From assembly GCF_002099425.1 (NCBI RefSeq), contig NW_018344164.1:496001-560000 (forward strand): a DNA stretch of 64,000 nucleotides. Reading direction: 5' to 3'. Position 1 is the stretch's first letter, and each line of letters opens with the position of its first letter. Position numbers and translations under genes: made by a program. Shown here piece by piece: positions 44,076 to 52,642 of this stretch. The stretch is from Phascolarctos cinereus. Its lineage: Eukaryota; Chordata; Mammalia; Diprotodontia; Phascolarctidae. Below the pieces are notes generated by a model that saw only the letters and a list, made by a program, of their open reading frames with translations, was not told where the DNA came from and did not search any database.

Positions 44076-44847
44076 ATCTGCATGAATGGAGGGAATCCCC
44101 ACAGCAAGATCACTGGAGGCTTCAAAGCCTTCATTTTTGGTCACTGAATAATCAGGACCACAGATTGCCAGGTTCTCATGTAACTTTTGGAAAACATCTT
44201 CCCTGAAGACAGTAAAGCAATCTTCAAAAGTAAAAAAAATAAATTTACTAAAGTAAAAATGAAGCTATGCTAAATTTTTTAAATGTCTCTGTTGCAAGGA
44301 ATATAATCTGTAGCTTTCCCTAATAGCTTTCCCTTAATATTTCAAGTGTGTTTTCTAATTTTTTTTAACAACCAACTTCTGTGACCAAAAACTTTACCAC
44401 CTGTTGAACACCTTCTGATTTTGGGGCTGCTTGGACCCTTGCGTCAGAAAGGCTGATGAGAACAGAAAGACTGGAGGCCCCTTTGTGGGGTGTGACTTGA
44501 AACATAATCCCTTCCATGCTCCAACACAGCTGGCTAAAAACATCTCACCCACCAGCCCACCACCACATATGAAATTCCTAGCTTTAAAATTTATTACTTC
44601 AAAGTCTCTGAGTGTATTTTTCTTGACTTACAGAATAACATTATGTGGGAGGGCTAATAAAATATCAAGGATTCATTTACCTATCTACTCTCATATAGAA
44701 AGGGAGCTCAGACCTGTAAGCATGGGGCAGAAAATAAATAAGTTTTGATAGAATGAAGTCATATCTGGGGTCTTTGGACACCACAAAGGGGGTGGATGCT
44801 GAAGAATAAAATGGTCTTAGTTGAGGAGCAAATGTGAAAAGCTCTAC
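44076..44847 (-). other. OXSM: OXSM intron 2, right part, no recognised repeat
   Basis: Contains a G9 run at about 44,061-44,069 just before it and otherwise unique AT-rich DNA up to the exon 2 donor. Confidence 0.5.
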
Positions 44848-45829
44848 CTTAGGGCCCCTGCTCCTTCTGGATCGGGTGCTGTTATGTGGCTGGCATCCCC
44901 TGAAAGTCCATAGCCCAAGATTTCTGCATAGATCCTGGCTCCTCTCCGAACAGCATGTTCATACTCTTCCAGCACCAGCACAGCAGCTCCCTCTCCCATT
45001 ACAAAGCCATCCCTCTTTGGATGGAATGGGCGGCACGCCAACTTGGGATCAGAGTTTGTGCTCAGAGCCCGAGCCCTGGAAAAGCCAGCCAGGGACAAGG
45101 AGCTGATGCAGGCATCTGTTCCTCCAGCCACCATCACATCGGCGTCTCCATGCACAATAAATCGAAAAGAATCTCCCAAAGCATGTGCTCCCGTGGTGCA
45201 GGCAGTTGATACAGCATGATTGGGTCCTTTGAGTTGGTAACGGATGCTGATCTGACCAGCTGCCATGTTAATCAGGATCTTAGGGACAAAGAAGGGGCTG
45301 ACTTTGTTGTATCCTTTTGTCTGAAACATCATAGCTGCCTCAGAAATCACTTCCAAGGGAACCATTCCCATACCAATAGCTACACCAGCACTCCTTTGAT
45401 CAGCTTCTGATTGGGGATGCCAACCAGAATCTTTGATGGCTAACTCTGCTGCTCCAATGGCCAAGGTGGTGGGAAAGGACATGGATTTAGCCTCTGATCT
45501 GGACACAAAGTTTTCTTCATTAAAATGACCTTCGCCAGCCCCTTTGGGCACATAGGCAGCAACTTTGCAAGGGATATTCTTATACTCTTCACCCTCCAGT
45601 GAAACAATGCCGCATTGTCCCTGGATGAGGCGATCCCACACCAACTGAGTTCCAACCCCAAGAGGAGTTACTAATCCAATACCAGTGATCACAACTCGCC
45701 TTCGCCATCTGGTTTGTGGCACAGTACCCAAAAACCTGGTTTACTTCTACCTAACCACGGCAGTAACCTGGAGTGCAGAATGCCAAAACGTGTCACTTTC
45801 ATCACCTCTTGGAAACAGTATGGCAACAT
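44848..45829 (-). CDS. OXSM: OXSM coding exon 2: presequence and most of the mitochondrial beta-ketoacyl synthase domain
   Basis: OXSM condenses acyl groups with malonyl-ACP in mitochondrial fatty acid synthesis, which supplies octanoyl-ACP for lipoate. The KS reading frame runs without a stop from 45,731 to the donor at 44,847 (AAG|GTAGAG, phase 2) and matches mammalian OXSM almost residue for residue: [18 protein letters not shown], then [16 protein letters not shown] with the nucleophile Cys at about residue 211, then [20 protein letters not shown]. The start is ATG 45,829 (A at -3). It opens a 30-residue Arg/Leu-rich presequence ([14 protein letters not shown], ending LGRSK) that aligns with the human one. 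Presequence and KS domain are in different frames as written: one base is missing within about 45,735-45,742, and an in-frame TAA lies at 45,741-45,743 just upstream of the KS frame. The acceptor, a pyrimidine tract ending TTTCAG, puts the exon start at 45,859. With exon 3 the product would be about 461 residues, against 459 in human. Identity is very secure; whether this allele is functional is uncertain. Confidence 0.96.
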
Positions 45830-45846
45830 GGTAGAGACAGGAACAT
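45809..45846 (-). promoter_or_regulatory. Short upstream ORF overlapping the OXSM start
   Basis: An ATG at 45,846, 17 nt upstream of the OXSM ATG and in another frame, reads [14 protein letters not shown] before a TGA. It therefore overlaps the start of the main ORF. It could reduce initiation at 45,829, or matter little given its weak start context (T at -3). Function is inferred only. Confidence 0.3.
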
Positions 45847-46004
45847 GAGAAGCTCACTCCTGAAACAGACCAGAACAAACCTATGAAGCAGCTGCTGTTT
45901 TGAGGCCATACTGCAATTACACCTGTAGTCAAAAGGTGGCGCTTCAGGTGAATTGCTAAAGGAACCTCATGAGGAAGCTTTCTACAAAAACTGGCGCAGC
46001 TAGT

Positions 46005-46100
46005 CTGGAGACCTGAGTTCAAATCTGGCCTCAGACCAAACAACTGACACTTACTAGCTGTGTGACCCTGGGCAAGTCACTTAACCCCAACTGCCAAAAA
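46005..46100 (+). mobile_element. Partial WSINE1-type SINE in OXSM intron 1
   Basis: Lacks most of the head; GACCTGAGTTCAAATCTGGC through GTCACTTAACCCCAACTGCC and a short A-tract remain. Confidence 0.88.
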
Positions 46101-46669
46101 ATTTTTACAAAATTTAAATTCATGCATCCTGGGCTGAGAAAGTTGCCTGGAGTACTCTTAGCCTGTGGTCACTTAGCTAGTACGCATCAGAAGCCGGATT
46201 TGAACGTAGATCTTCAATACATTACACCTGGCTGCCCTATGGTTACATATTACAGGATCACGGTGTTGTTTTAAGGAGGGGATAGCTTTGAATAGGAGTT
46301 CCTAATAGGGTCCATGAACTTGAGAAAAAATCTTCACAACTGTTTCAATTTAATTGGTTTGTTTTGTTATCCTGTTTTAATTTATACTTGACTCTGGAAG
46401 AGGGATGAGGCCAACGTAGAACAACCCAGCCTCACTTAAATCCAATTCATGTGCAAGTCAAAGGACATCACCCACACCTTTTTACCGTGACCCCAACACA
46501 GAGATGTCATTTTGGTCCTCTTCCAGAATAAAGGACAACCACCACCACAACACACTTAAACAGTCTTCTAAGAACAGGATGCATGGGCTTCACCAATATG
46601 TCAAGGGGGTCTGCGACACAAAGAAGGTTACAAACACCTGCCTTTCAGGAAGATGACTGCTTTTGGCAT
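46101..46669 (-). other. OXSM: OXSM intron 1, nothing recognised
   Basis: Lies between the partial WSINE1 and a THER1 fragment. A possible short CORE-SINE remnant at about 46,130-46,230. Confidence 0.45.
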
Positions 46670-46782
46670 ACATCACCTCAGTGGCCCCAAGCAAGCCGTT
46701 TAACCTTTGATGCCCTAAGCAGTTTTCTAAAATGACCTCTTGAGTCCTTTCTCGCTCCTGATCTATGATCCTATGGTTCCCT
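46670..46782 (+). mobile_element. THER1-type fragment in OXSM intron 1
   Basis: CAAGCAAGCCGTTTAACCTT, then CTCCTGATCTATGATCCTAT. Confidence 0.6.
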
Positions 46783-47279
46783 ATGATTTGCCAACTTGCA
46801 AGAGTAGAGAGTTTCCAAACTAAAGTTGCTCATACCAAGAAAATCATAGATAGGAACTGAAAAAAAGTTTATTAATAAAGTTTACTAGCCTGTAAACCCT
46901 TTGAACTCTTATGCAGCCATTGTGTGTCTGTCTCCCAGCAACCAACATGTAACCATGCACTCTAAAGGCCCTAAAAATATCAATTAGGTCTCCCCATCTT
47001 ATAATCCGTGGTTTCCTACCGGACTTTCTGGAGTCTACCTCGGTGTTCACTTACTCCAATTATTCTGCTTTTACTTGTCTATATTTTGTACTTATTTAAT
47101 CAGGGAAGGGACCCGCTATTTTTATTGATATAGGGGATTGCCAAGTGAGGAAATTCCTCCTAAGTCAGGTGGGCCACTGTCCTGTTCTGCCACTAAAGGC
47201 AGCCCTGGGACCCCAAGAGAGGCTACCCAAGTCCCTCTGGCCCAGCAATGCCACGTGGAGCTTGCAGGTGCTTAACAAT

Positions 47280-47745
47280 GCTTGTTAAATGTTAGCTGTA
47301 CCGGCCTGCATTACTTCACGGATCCTCACAATCACCTCTGGGTTATCAGGTGCTGGGGAAGTTTTTTACCGTTCTACATAGGAGTAAACAGGCTCAGAGG
47401 CCGACCCTGCTCAGTCACACAACTGACCAGCTTTCTTTCCACTATGTGTTTAGCCAAATAATTTTGTTTTATAAACGGCCCTGGACACATTCAGGTGGGT
47501 GGCATCCATTTCATTTTCTAAAGAAAACTGGGGCCCAAAGGCACCATAAAAATCACAGATTTCTGGCTGAAACAGGGCACGGAGATCATCTAGCTCAACT
47601 CCCTCATTTTACAGGTGGGGAAACTGAGGCCCAAAGCTATTTCCCCAGCACTTGGGGATATTTTCGCTTTACAAAAAAAAGAAACTGAGGCCCCAGGAGG
47701 AGAGTAACTCTCCCTGGGGCTCTCAAGGAAGAATCAGGGCCAGAC
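47280..47745 (-). mobile_element. Run of MIR/THER1 fragments just upstream of the CpG island
   Basis: 47,280-47,445 (GGATCCTCACAATCACCTCT), 47,545-47,645 (TTTTACAGGTGGGGAAACTG) and 47,675-47,745 (GAAACTGAGGCCCCAGGAGG). Confidence 0.6.
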
Positions 47746-47763
47746 TTTAAAAATCTGCTCTAC

Positions 47764-47990
47764 CTCACGGCTGCCCAAAAAACCACCGAGGCCGAACCCT
47801 CCCCTCAGACAAAGACGACCACGCCTGTCCGAAAAGGAACCCCGAGAGGTCACGGGGCGGGATCTACTCGATGACGTCACATCCCACCCACTCTGATCTA
47901 GCGCCTGCGCGAAGGAAACGAGGGCTCCCAGCGCCTGCGCGGAGGAGACAAAGGCTCTCAGCGTCTACGTAGCAGAGACGATGGCTGCCG
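47764..47990 (-). other. OXSM: Candidate OXSM 5'UTR exon 1 and transcription start zone
   Basis: In other mammals OXSM starts with a noncoding exon in a CpG island. On the minus strand here, GAG|GTAGAG at 47,763/47,764 is a good donor just downstream of the NRF1-like and CRE motifs. It could join the exon 2 acceptor at 45,860 through an intron of about 1.9 kb. The transcription start is placed within the island by inference only; transcript evidence would decide the ends. Confidence 0.35.
47900..47989. repeat. Three 30-bp tandem units with NRF1-like heads in the promoter
   Basis: Units start at 47,900, 47,930 and 47,960 with an exact 30-bp period. Each begins AGCG(C/T)CT(G/A)CG, and the rest keeps a GAxGAxAxxAxGGCT pattern. 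Units 1 and 2 carry the full GCGCCTGCGC motif. Unit 3 is degenerate (GCGTCTACGT) and contains the ATG at 47,981. Confidence 0.75.
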
Positions 47991-48217
47991 GAAGCCTCTT
48001 CCAGTGGCTAGGCCGCCCGCGTCGGGCTCGCCTTTGGGCAGAGGCGGAAGGGTTTGGGGAGCGAGGATCTCAGGATCGCCTCTTTAAGAGAAAGGAGAGA
48101 GGGAAGAGGGCACAGCTCCGGGTACCTGCTTCCGGCCTCGCGCCGCAGCGCAGCCACAGTCGGCCTCCTTTGGATGACGCGATACGCAACACCCCTCCCC
48201 ACTCCGCTCTTGCCTGA
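47981..48217 (+). CDS. Unassigned plus-strand ORF starting in the CpG island
   Basis: This 78-codon ORF begins MAAGSLFQWLGRPRRARLW, Arg-rich and lacking acidic residues at first, like a mitochondrial presequence, and then becomes a low-complexity Arg/Lys/Gly tail. Possible donors inside or at its end are CGG|GTACCT near 48,118 and GAG|GTGGGG near 48,222. NGLY1 should start here on the plus strand, but its conserved N-terminal motif ELCQNTPETFLEASKLL is absent from all three frames. The ORF could be a short first exon, a promoter-associated ORF with no product, or chance in GC-rich DNA. I do not recognise it. Confidence 0.2.
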   Translation: MAAGSLFQWLGRPRRARLWAEAEGFGERGSQDRLFKRKERGKRAQLRVPASGLAPQRSHSRPPLDDAIRNTPPHSALA

Positions 48218-48434
48218 TGGAGGTGGGGGCGGGGCCTTGCCCTCCATTTCTCCCTTCCCCCACCTCCCTTCTCAAGGCTCCATGCCTGCGCCATGGTGGG
48301 GGTGGGGGAAACGTCTCGTGAGCCCACGTCATACATGTCTCGCCAGCGGTTGCGCATGCGCGTCCAGCGGCCCAGTCAGGCGTGGCCCTGCAGGCTCGGG
48401 TGATGGGAGGGTCTTGTATTAGAGCGCCCGTCTT

Positions 48435-50800
48435 TTAAAAATATATTTTTTTAAATTTTTTTTCCATATGCTTTAAATTTAAAAAAAAGTTTAAAATTTT
48501 TCTTCCCCTTCCTCCCCAAGATGGCGCACAATCTCATATAGGCTATACATTAACATTCCTGTTAAACATATTTTCACATTAGTGAAGTTGTAAGTAAAAA
48601 CTAAAACCAATAGGAGGAACCATCAGAAAGAGGAAACAAAACTCAACAGAAGAGAAAAAAAAAGATAGCGATTCAACTTCCATAGTTCTTTCTCTGGATG
48701 TGGATAGCATTTTCCATCGTGAGACCTTTGGAGATGTCTTAGATCTTTGTAGTGCTGAGAAGGGCTAAGTCTATCAAAGTTAGTCATCGCACAACATGGC
48801 TGTTACTGTGTACAAGGTTCTCCTGGTTCTGCTCACTTCACTCAGCATCAGACCATACAAGTCTTTCCAGGTTTTATTAAAGTCTGCCTGCTCATCATTT
48901 CTTACAGCACAATAGTATTCCATTACATTCATATACCACAACTTGCTCAGCCATTCCCCAATTGATGGGCATCCTCTCAATTTCCAATTCTTTGCCACCA
49001 CAAAAAGAGCTGCTATGAACATTTTTGTACATATGGGTCCTTTTCCCATTTGTTTGATCTCTCTGGGATATAGCCCTAGAAGTGCTACTGCTGGATCAAA
49101 CGAAGGGTATGCACATTTTTATTGCCCTTTGGGCATAGTTCCAAATTGTTCTCCAAAATGGTTGGACCATTTCACAACTCCACCAACAATGTATTAGCGT
49201 TCCAATTTTCCCACATCTCCAACATTTATCATTTTCCTGTTTTGTCATGTTGGCCAGTATGATAGGTGTGATATGGTACCTCAGAGTTGTTTTGATTTGC
49301 ATTTCTCTAATCAATAACGATTTAGAGCATTTGTTCTATAGATGGCTTTAATTTCTTCATCTGAGAACTGTCTGTTCATATCCTTTGACCATTTATCAAT
49401 TGGGGAATGGCTTGTAGTCTTATAAATTTGTCTTAATTCTCTATATGTTTTAGAAATAAGGCCCTTATCAGAGAGACTGGTTGTAAAAATTCTTTCCCAG
49501 TTTTCTACTTTCCTTCTAATCTTAGTTGCACTGGCTTTGTTTGTGCAAAATTTTTCAGTTTAATGTAATCAAAATTATCTATTTTGCTTTTCGTAATGTT
49601 CTCTATCTCCTGTTTGGTCATGAATTCTTCTGTTCTCCATAGATCTGTGTGCTACAGTTACCCAAAAATAACACTCGGAGATTTTCTAGGTATAAAGTGA
49701 AAGATTTATTACGTTCTCACGAGAAGCGGGAGTCTGCTTGGTCCAGCAGTCCTAGAAGCGAGGCGAGGCACAAAGGTCAGAACAAAGGTTATGTAGTCCT
49801 AACACAGAGACACCCACCCACCACTGGCTGTAAATTCCCATTGGACAGGAATTTCAGCCTTACAATCTAAAACGTGGAAAACAAGGAATCTCATTATAAT
49901 ACTACCAGTGCTGGCTATTTTATCCTTATTTAGCATTAGCCATTACCTAATACTAATGTAACAGTACAGATCATGTGTTTTCTAGGAACTTGAAACTTGG
50001 GCCTATTCAGGCTAGTGTAACCAACCTTGAGTTTGTAACAGTCTGCAAAACTGTTACACTCAGTCCATCTGAGAGATCTCACACTGTTTACATTGTCTCA
50101 CTCAGATCTGATAGGTAAACTATTCCTTGTTCTCCCAGTTTGCTTTTAGTATCAGCCTTTATATCTAAATCATGAACCCATTTTGACTTTATTTTGGTAT
50201 ATGGTGTGAGATTTGGGTCTATGCCTAGTTTCTGCCATACTCTTTTCCAGTTTTCCCAGCAGTTTTTTTCAAAGAGTGGGTTCTTGTCCCAGAAGCTGGG
50301 GTCTTTGGGTTTCTCAAATAATAGATTACTATAGTCATTGACTACTGTGTCTTGCATATTTAACCTATTCCAGTGATCCACCACTCTATTTCTCAGCCAG
50401 TACCAAGCAGTTTTGATGATTGCGGCTTTGTAATACAATTTAAGATCTGGAATTGCTAGGCCACCTTCCCCTGCATTTCTTTTCATTAGTTCCTTTGATA
50501 TTCTGGACCTTTTGTTCTTCCAAATGAATCTTGTTATTATTTTTTCTAACTCTATAAAATAATTTTTTGGTAGTTTGATTGGTATAGCACTGAATAAGTA
50601 AATTAGCTTAGGTAGGATTGTCATTTTTGTTATATTAGCTTGGCCTACCCATGAGCAAGTGATGTTTTTCCAATTATTAGATCTGATTTTATTTGTGTGA
50701 AAAGTGTTTTGTAATTGTGTTCATAGAGTTCCTGGGTTTGTTTCAGGAGGTAGACTCCTAAATATTTTATAATGTCCACAGTAAGTTTGAATGTTAAATA
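48435..50800 (-). mobile_element. 5'-truncated L1 LINE (3' half of ORF2 plus 3'UTR), split by a solo LTR
   Basis: Minus-strand translation gives two L1 ORF2 blocks. One at 50,624-50,088 reads MTILPKLIYLFSAIPIKLPK and continues with TAWYWLRNR and CWENWKRVWQKL. The other, at 49,314-48,780, includes MFIAALFVVAKNWKLRGCPS and LWYMNVMEYYCAVRNDEQ. Both match the C-terminal third of mammalian L1 ORF2. The 3'UTR and A/T-rich tail end near 48,435, directly against the OXSM CpG island. Missing: ORF1, the endonuclease and most of the RT. An LTR interrupts ORF2 at 49,648-50,104. Several internal frame changes show it is inactive. Confidence 0.9.
49648..50104 (-). mobile_element. Solo LTR of an endogenous retrovirus inside the L1
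   Basis: This 457-bp insert interrupts L1 ORF2. On the minus strand it starts TG and ends CA, contains an AATAAA signal towards its 3' end, and is flanked by an identical 6-bp target duplication GATCTG (49,642-49,647 and 50,105-50,110). Removing the insert and one duplicate rejoins the L1 sequence cleanly. A 6-bp duplication is usual for class II (betaretrovirus-like) ERVs. No internal viral region is present, so it is a fossil left by LTR-LTR recombination, younger than the L1. Confidence 0.8.
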
Positions 50801-50864
50801 TAAACACAAAAGCTGTTAACTATAATTTGACACAACTCTATTCATCAAGCATAGGAGCACAGAT

Positions 50865-51015
50865 TTGGACAGACCTTAGAGGATATGCATTTTATTTTAC
50901 AATTGAGGAAACAGGCCCATGGGCTTTAAGGAAATTGCCTAAGGTCCCAAAGCTATTAAGGAGCAGTCAGGATTTGAACCCAAGGCTACAGATTACAAAT
51001 TTCACGGCAGCAAGT
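50865..51015 (-). mobile_element. THER1-type CORE-SINE
   Basis: TTTGGACAGACCTTAGAGGA, then GTCAGGATTTGAACCCAAGG. Confidence 0.7.
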
Positions 51016-51204
51016 TTCTTCTATGCAAGGCGTTAAAAGACATGTTATATATTCAGCCTGCCATCCTCCCTAGGTACCCTTTGGAAAGGGTGCTAGAGCT
51101 ACCTTAAGAAGGAAGTCATCTGCTCCAGCCTTTTTGCATTACCCAGGAGCAGACAGGCCCTGGTCCTTTAAGTGTGTTATTTTGGTAGACTTCAGAGCAG
51201 GGAG

Positions 51205-51370
51205 ATCTAGTTAGAGATTTAGTGCTAGGAGAATATCCAATCCTCTCATTTTACAGGTGAGAAAACAGGCCCAGCCAGGTGAATTGACCTGCCCCCATTT
51301 GCATCTATAAGTGAGAGGCAGAACCTGAACTCCAGGCCTCCTTGTCCAAAACCAGTGCTCTTTCTATGTA
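51205..51370 (-). mobile_element. THER1-type CORE-SINE
   Basis: CATTTTACAGGTGAGAAAAC, then GAGAGGCAGAACCTGAACTC. Confidence 0.65.
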
Positions 51371-52642
51371 CCTTGCTGCACTCACCCTTTCACTTCTTCC
51401 TTTACCTCATTTTATCAAAGAGGTCAAGTAATTTCCATATATTCATAGAGATTAAGTAAAAGAAATATATTTGGAACCCGTTGCTCTCTTCCACAAAGAC
51501 CAGACATCAACTTATAGAGCCAAGGTTTAAACCCCAGGCCCTCCAATTTGTTCATGCCTATACTGCCTTTTTAGAGATCTCTTCCAACTGTCATCCTTTG
51601 AAGTTAAGAATTACTGGGGATGACCACAAAAGCAGTTCCCTTAGGAAATAATAGCAAATTAGCAAAAGAGGGACAGATGACAAATTTAGGAATCCTTCAG
51701 GGACAGGTGAATTTGTCCCTGGAGGATTTTCCCTCTAGGGTGAACCTTGAATAATTTAGCATATGGACTCTGAGACTTGCTATACCCCCATATTCATTAC
51801 CTGCAGTCAACCTAAAGAGCCTTGTCAAATTTAAGGGGACTGGTCCTCAGACAGTAGACACACTGGAATGTATAGAAAAGACTTTCCAGCTTCATGGGAC
51901 CTACCAAAGTTCTACTACCTAATTATCCTAGCCTTTTTTTTTTGGTTCCATGTCTCCCTGAGAATAGTCCTTAAGATCATTTCTCTAGCACAGTTCTGTG
52001 GTAACATGTTGCAGTCTCTTCCCCCATTCCATGTGGATCTCTCTATTCCCCTTTGGGTTGCTTGCAACTTCAGAGACTGTGTGTATTTGATGACTTACAT
52101 CATAAAACATCACTAAAACAGTATTGATATTTCAAAGGTAGGCCTTTGTTTCAGGGAGATCTGCAGGGTTATTAAAAGCACAATGCAGTCTCCCAAATGA
52201 AACCCAATCCTTTTTCCTCCTGTTCACTTCTTGGCCCAATTCACTGTGTATCTGCAGGATCTATCAAAGATACACATACAAAGAAATGAGCTCTGAGGGT
52301 ATCCAACCAATTGTATAATATCATCTGGATAGTAGACATTCCTAAGCCAATCGATTTTTCTTCTGGATAGTTATGCCAAGCTTTTTTTTAACCTTTTTTT
52401 TTGTGATTGTGGATCTCTTTTAGGAAACTGCAATGTTTCTGGCTTAATGAAATGATATCCACAAACAGGAGCACCTTGAGGTCCTTGCTATAGGGAATCT
52501 CTTCTCTTTGGATTGTGTATTAGACCTCTCCATGATGGTGGGCCTATCATGGAGGTTATATGGCTATATTTTTATTATAAAAGTAAATTAATTTTAATGG
52601 ATGGGAGGTGCCTAGCTGCTACTTGTACTCATTCTTGTACAT
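51371..52642. other. Nothing recognised
   Basis: Unique-looking DNA. No NGLY1-like exon was seen in any frame. Confidence 0.45.

Larger units (their letters stand above)
47790..48420. promoter_or_regulatory. CpG-island promoter of OXSM, possibly bidirectional
   Basis: This is the only strongly GC- and CpG-rich stretch in an AT-rich window. It holds a GC box (GGGGCGGG, 47,854-47,861), a perfect CRE (TGACGTCA, 47,872-47,879), two GCGCCTGCGC NRF1-like motifs (47,901-47,910 and 47,931-47,940), a second GC box (GGGGGCGGGGC, 48,225-48,235) and a perfect NRF1 palindrome (TGCGCATGCGCG, 48,351-48,362). There is no clear TATA box. NRF1 and CREB control many nuclear genes for mitochondrial proteins, which suits OXSM. 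In other mammals this interval is shared with divergently transcribed NGLY1. Confidence 0.8.

Noticed and set aside
45930-45945. AAAAGGTGGCGCTTCA as a CTCF site in OXSM intron 1
   Set aside because: Has the AGGTGGCGC core but lacks the upstream CC pair, so it is weaker than the site at 39.5 kb.
48070-48357. 95-codon minus-strand ORF in the CpG island
   Set aside because: GC-rich composition alone; no similarity to the OXSM presequence, which is fully accounted for in exon 2.
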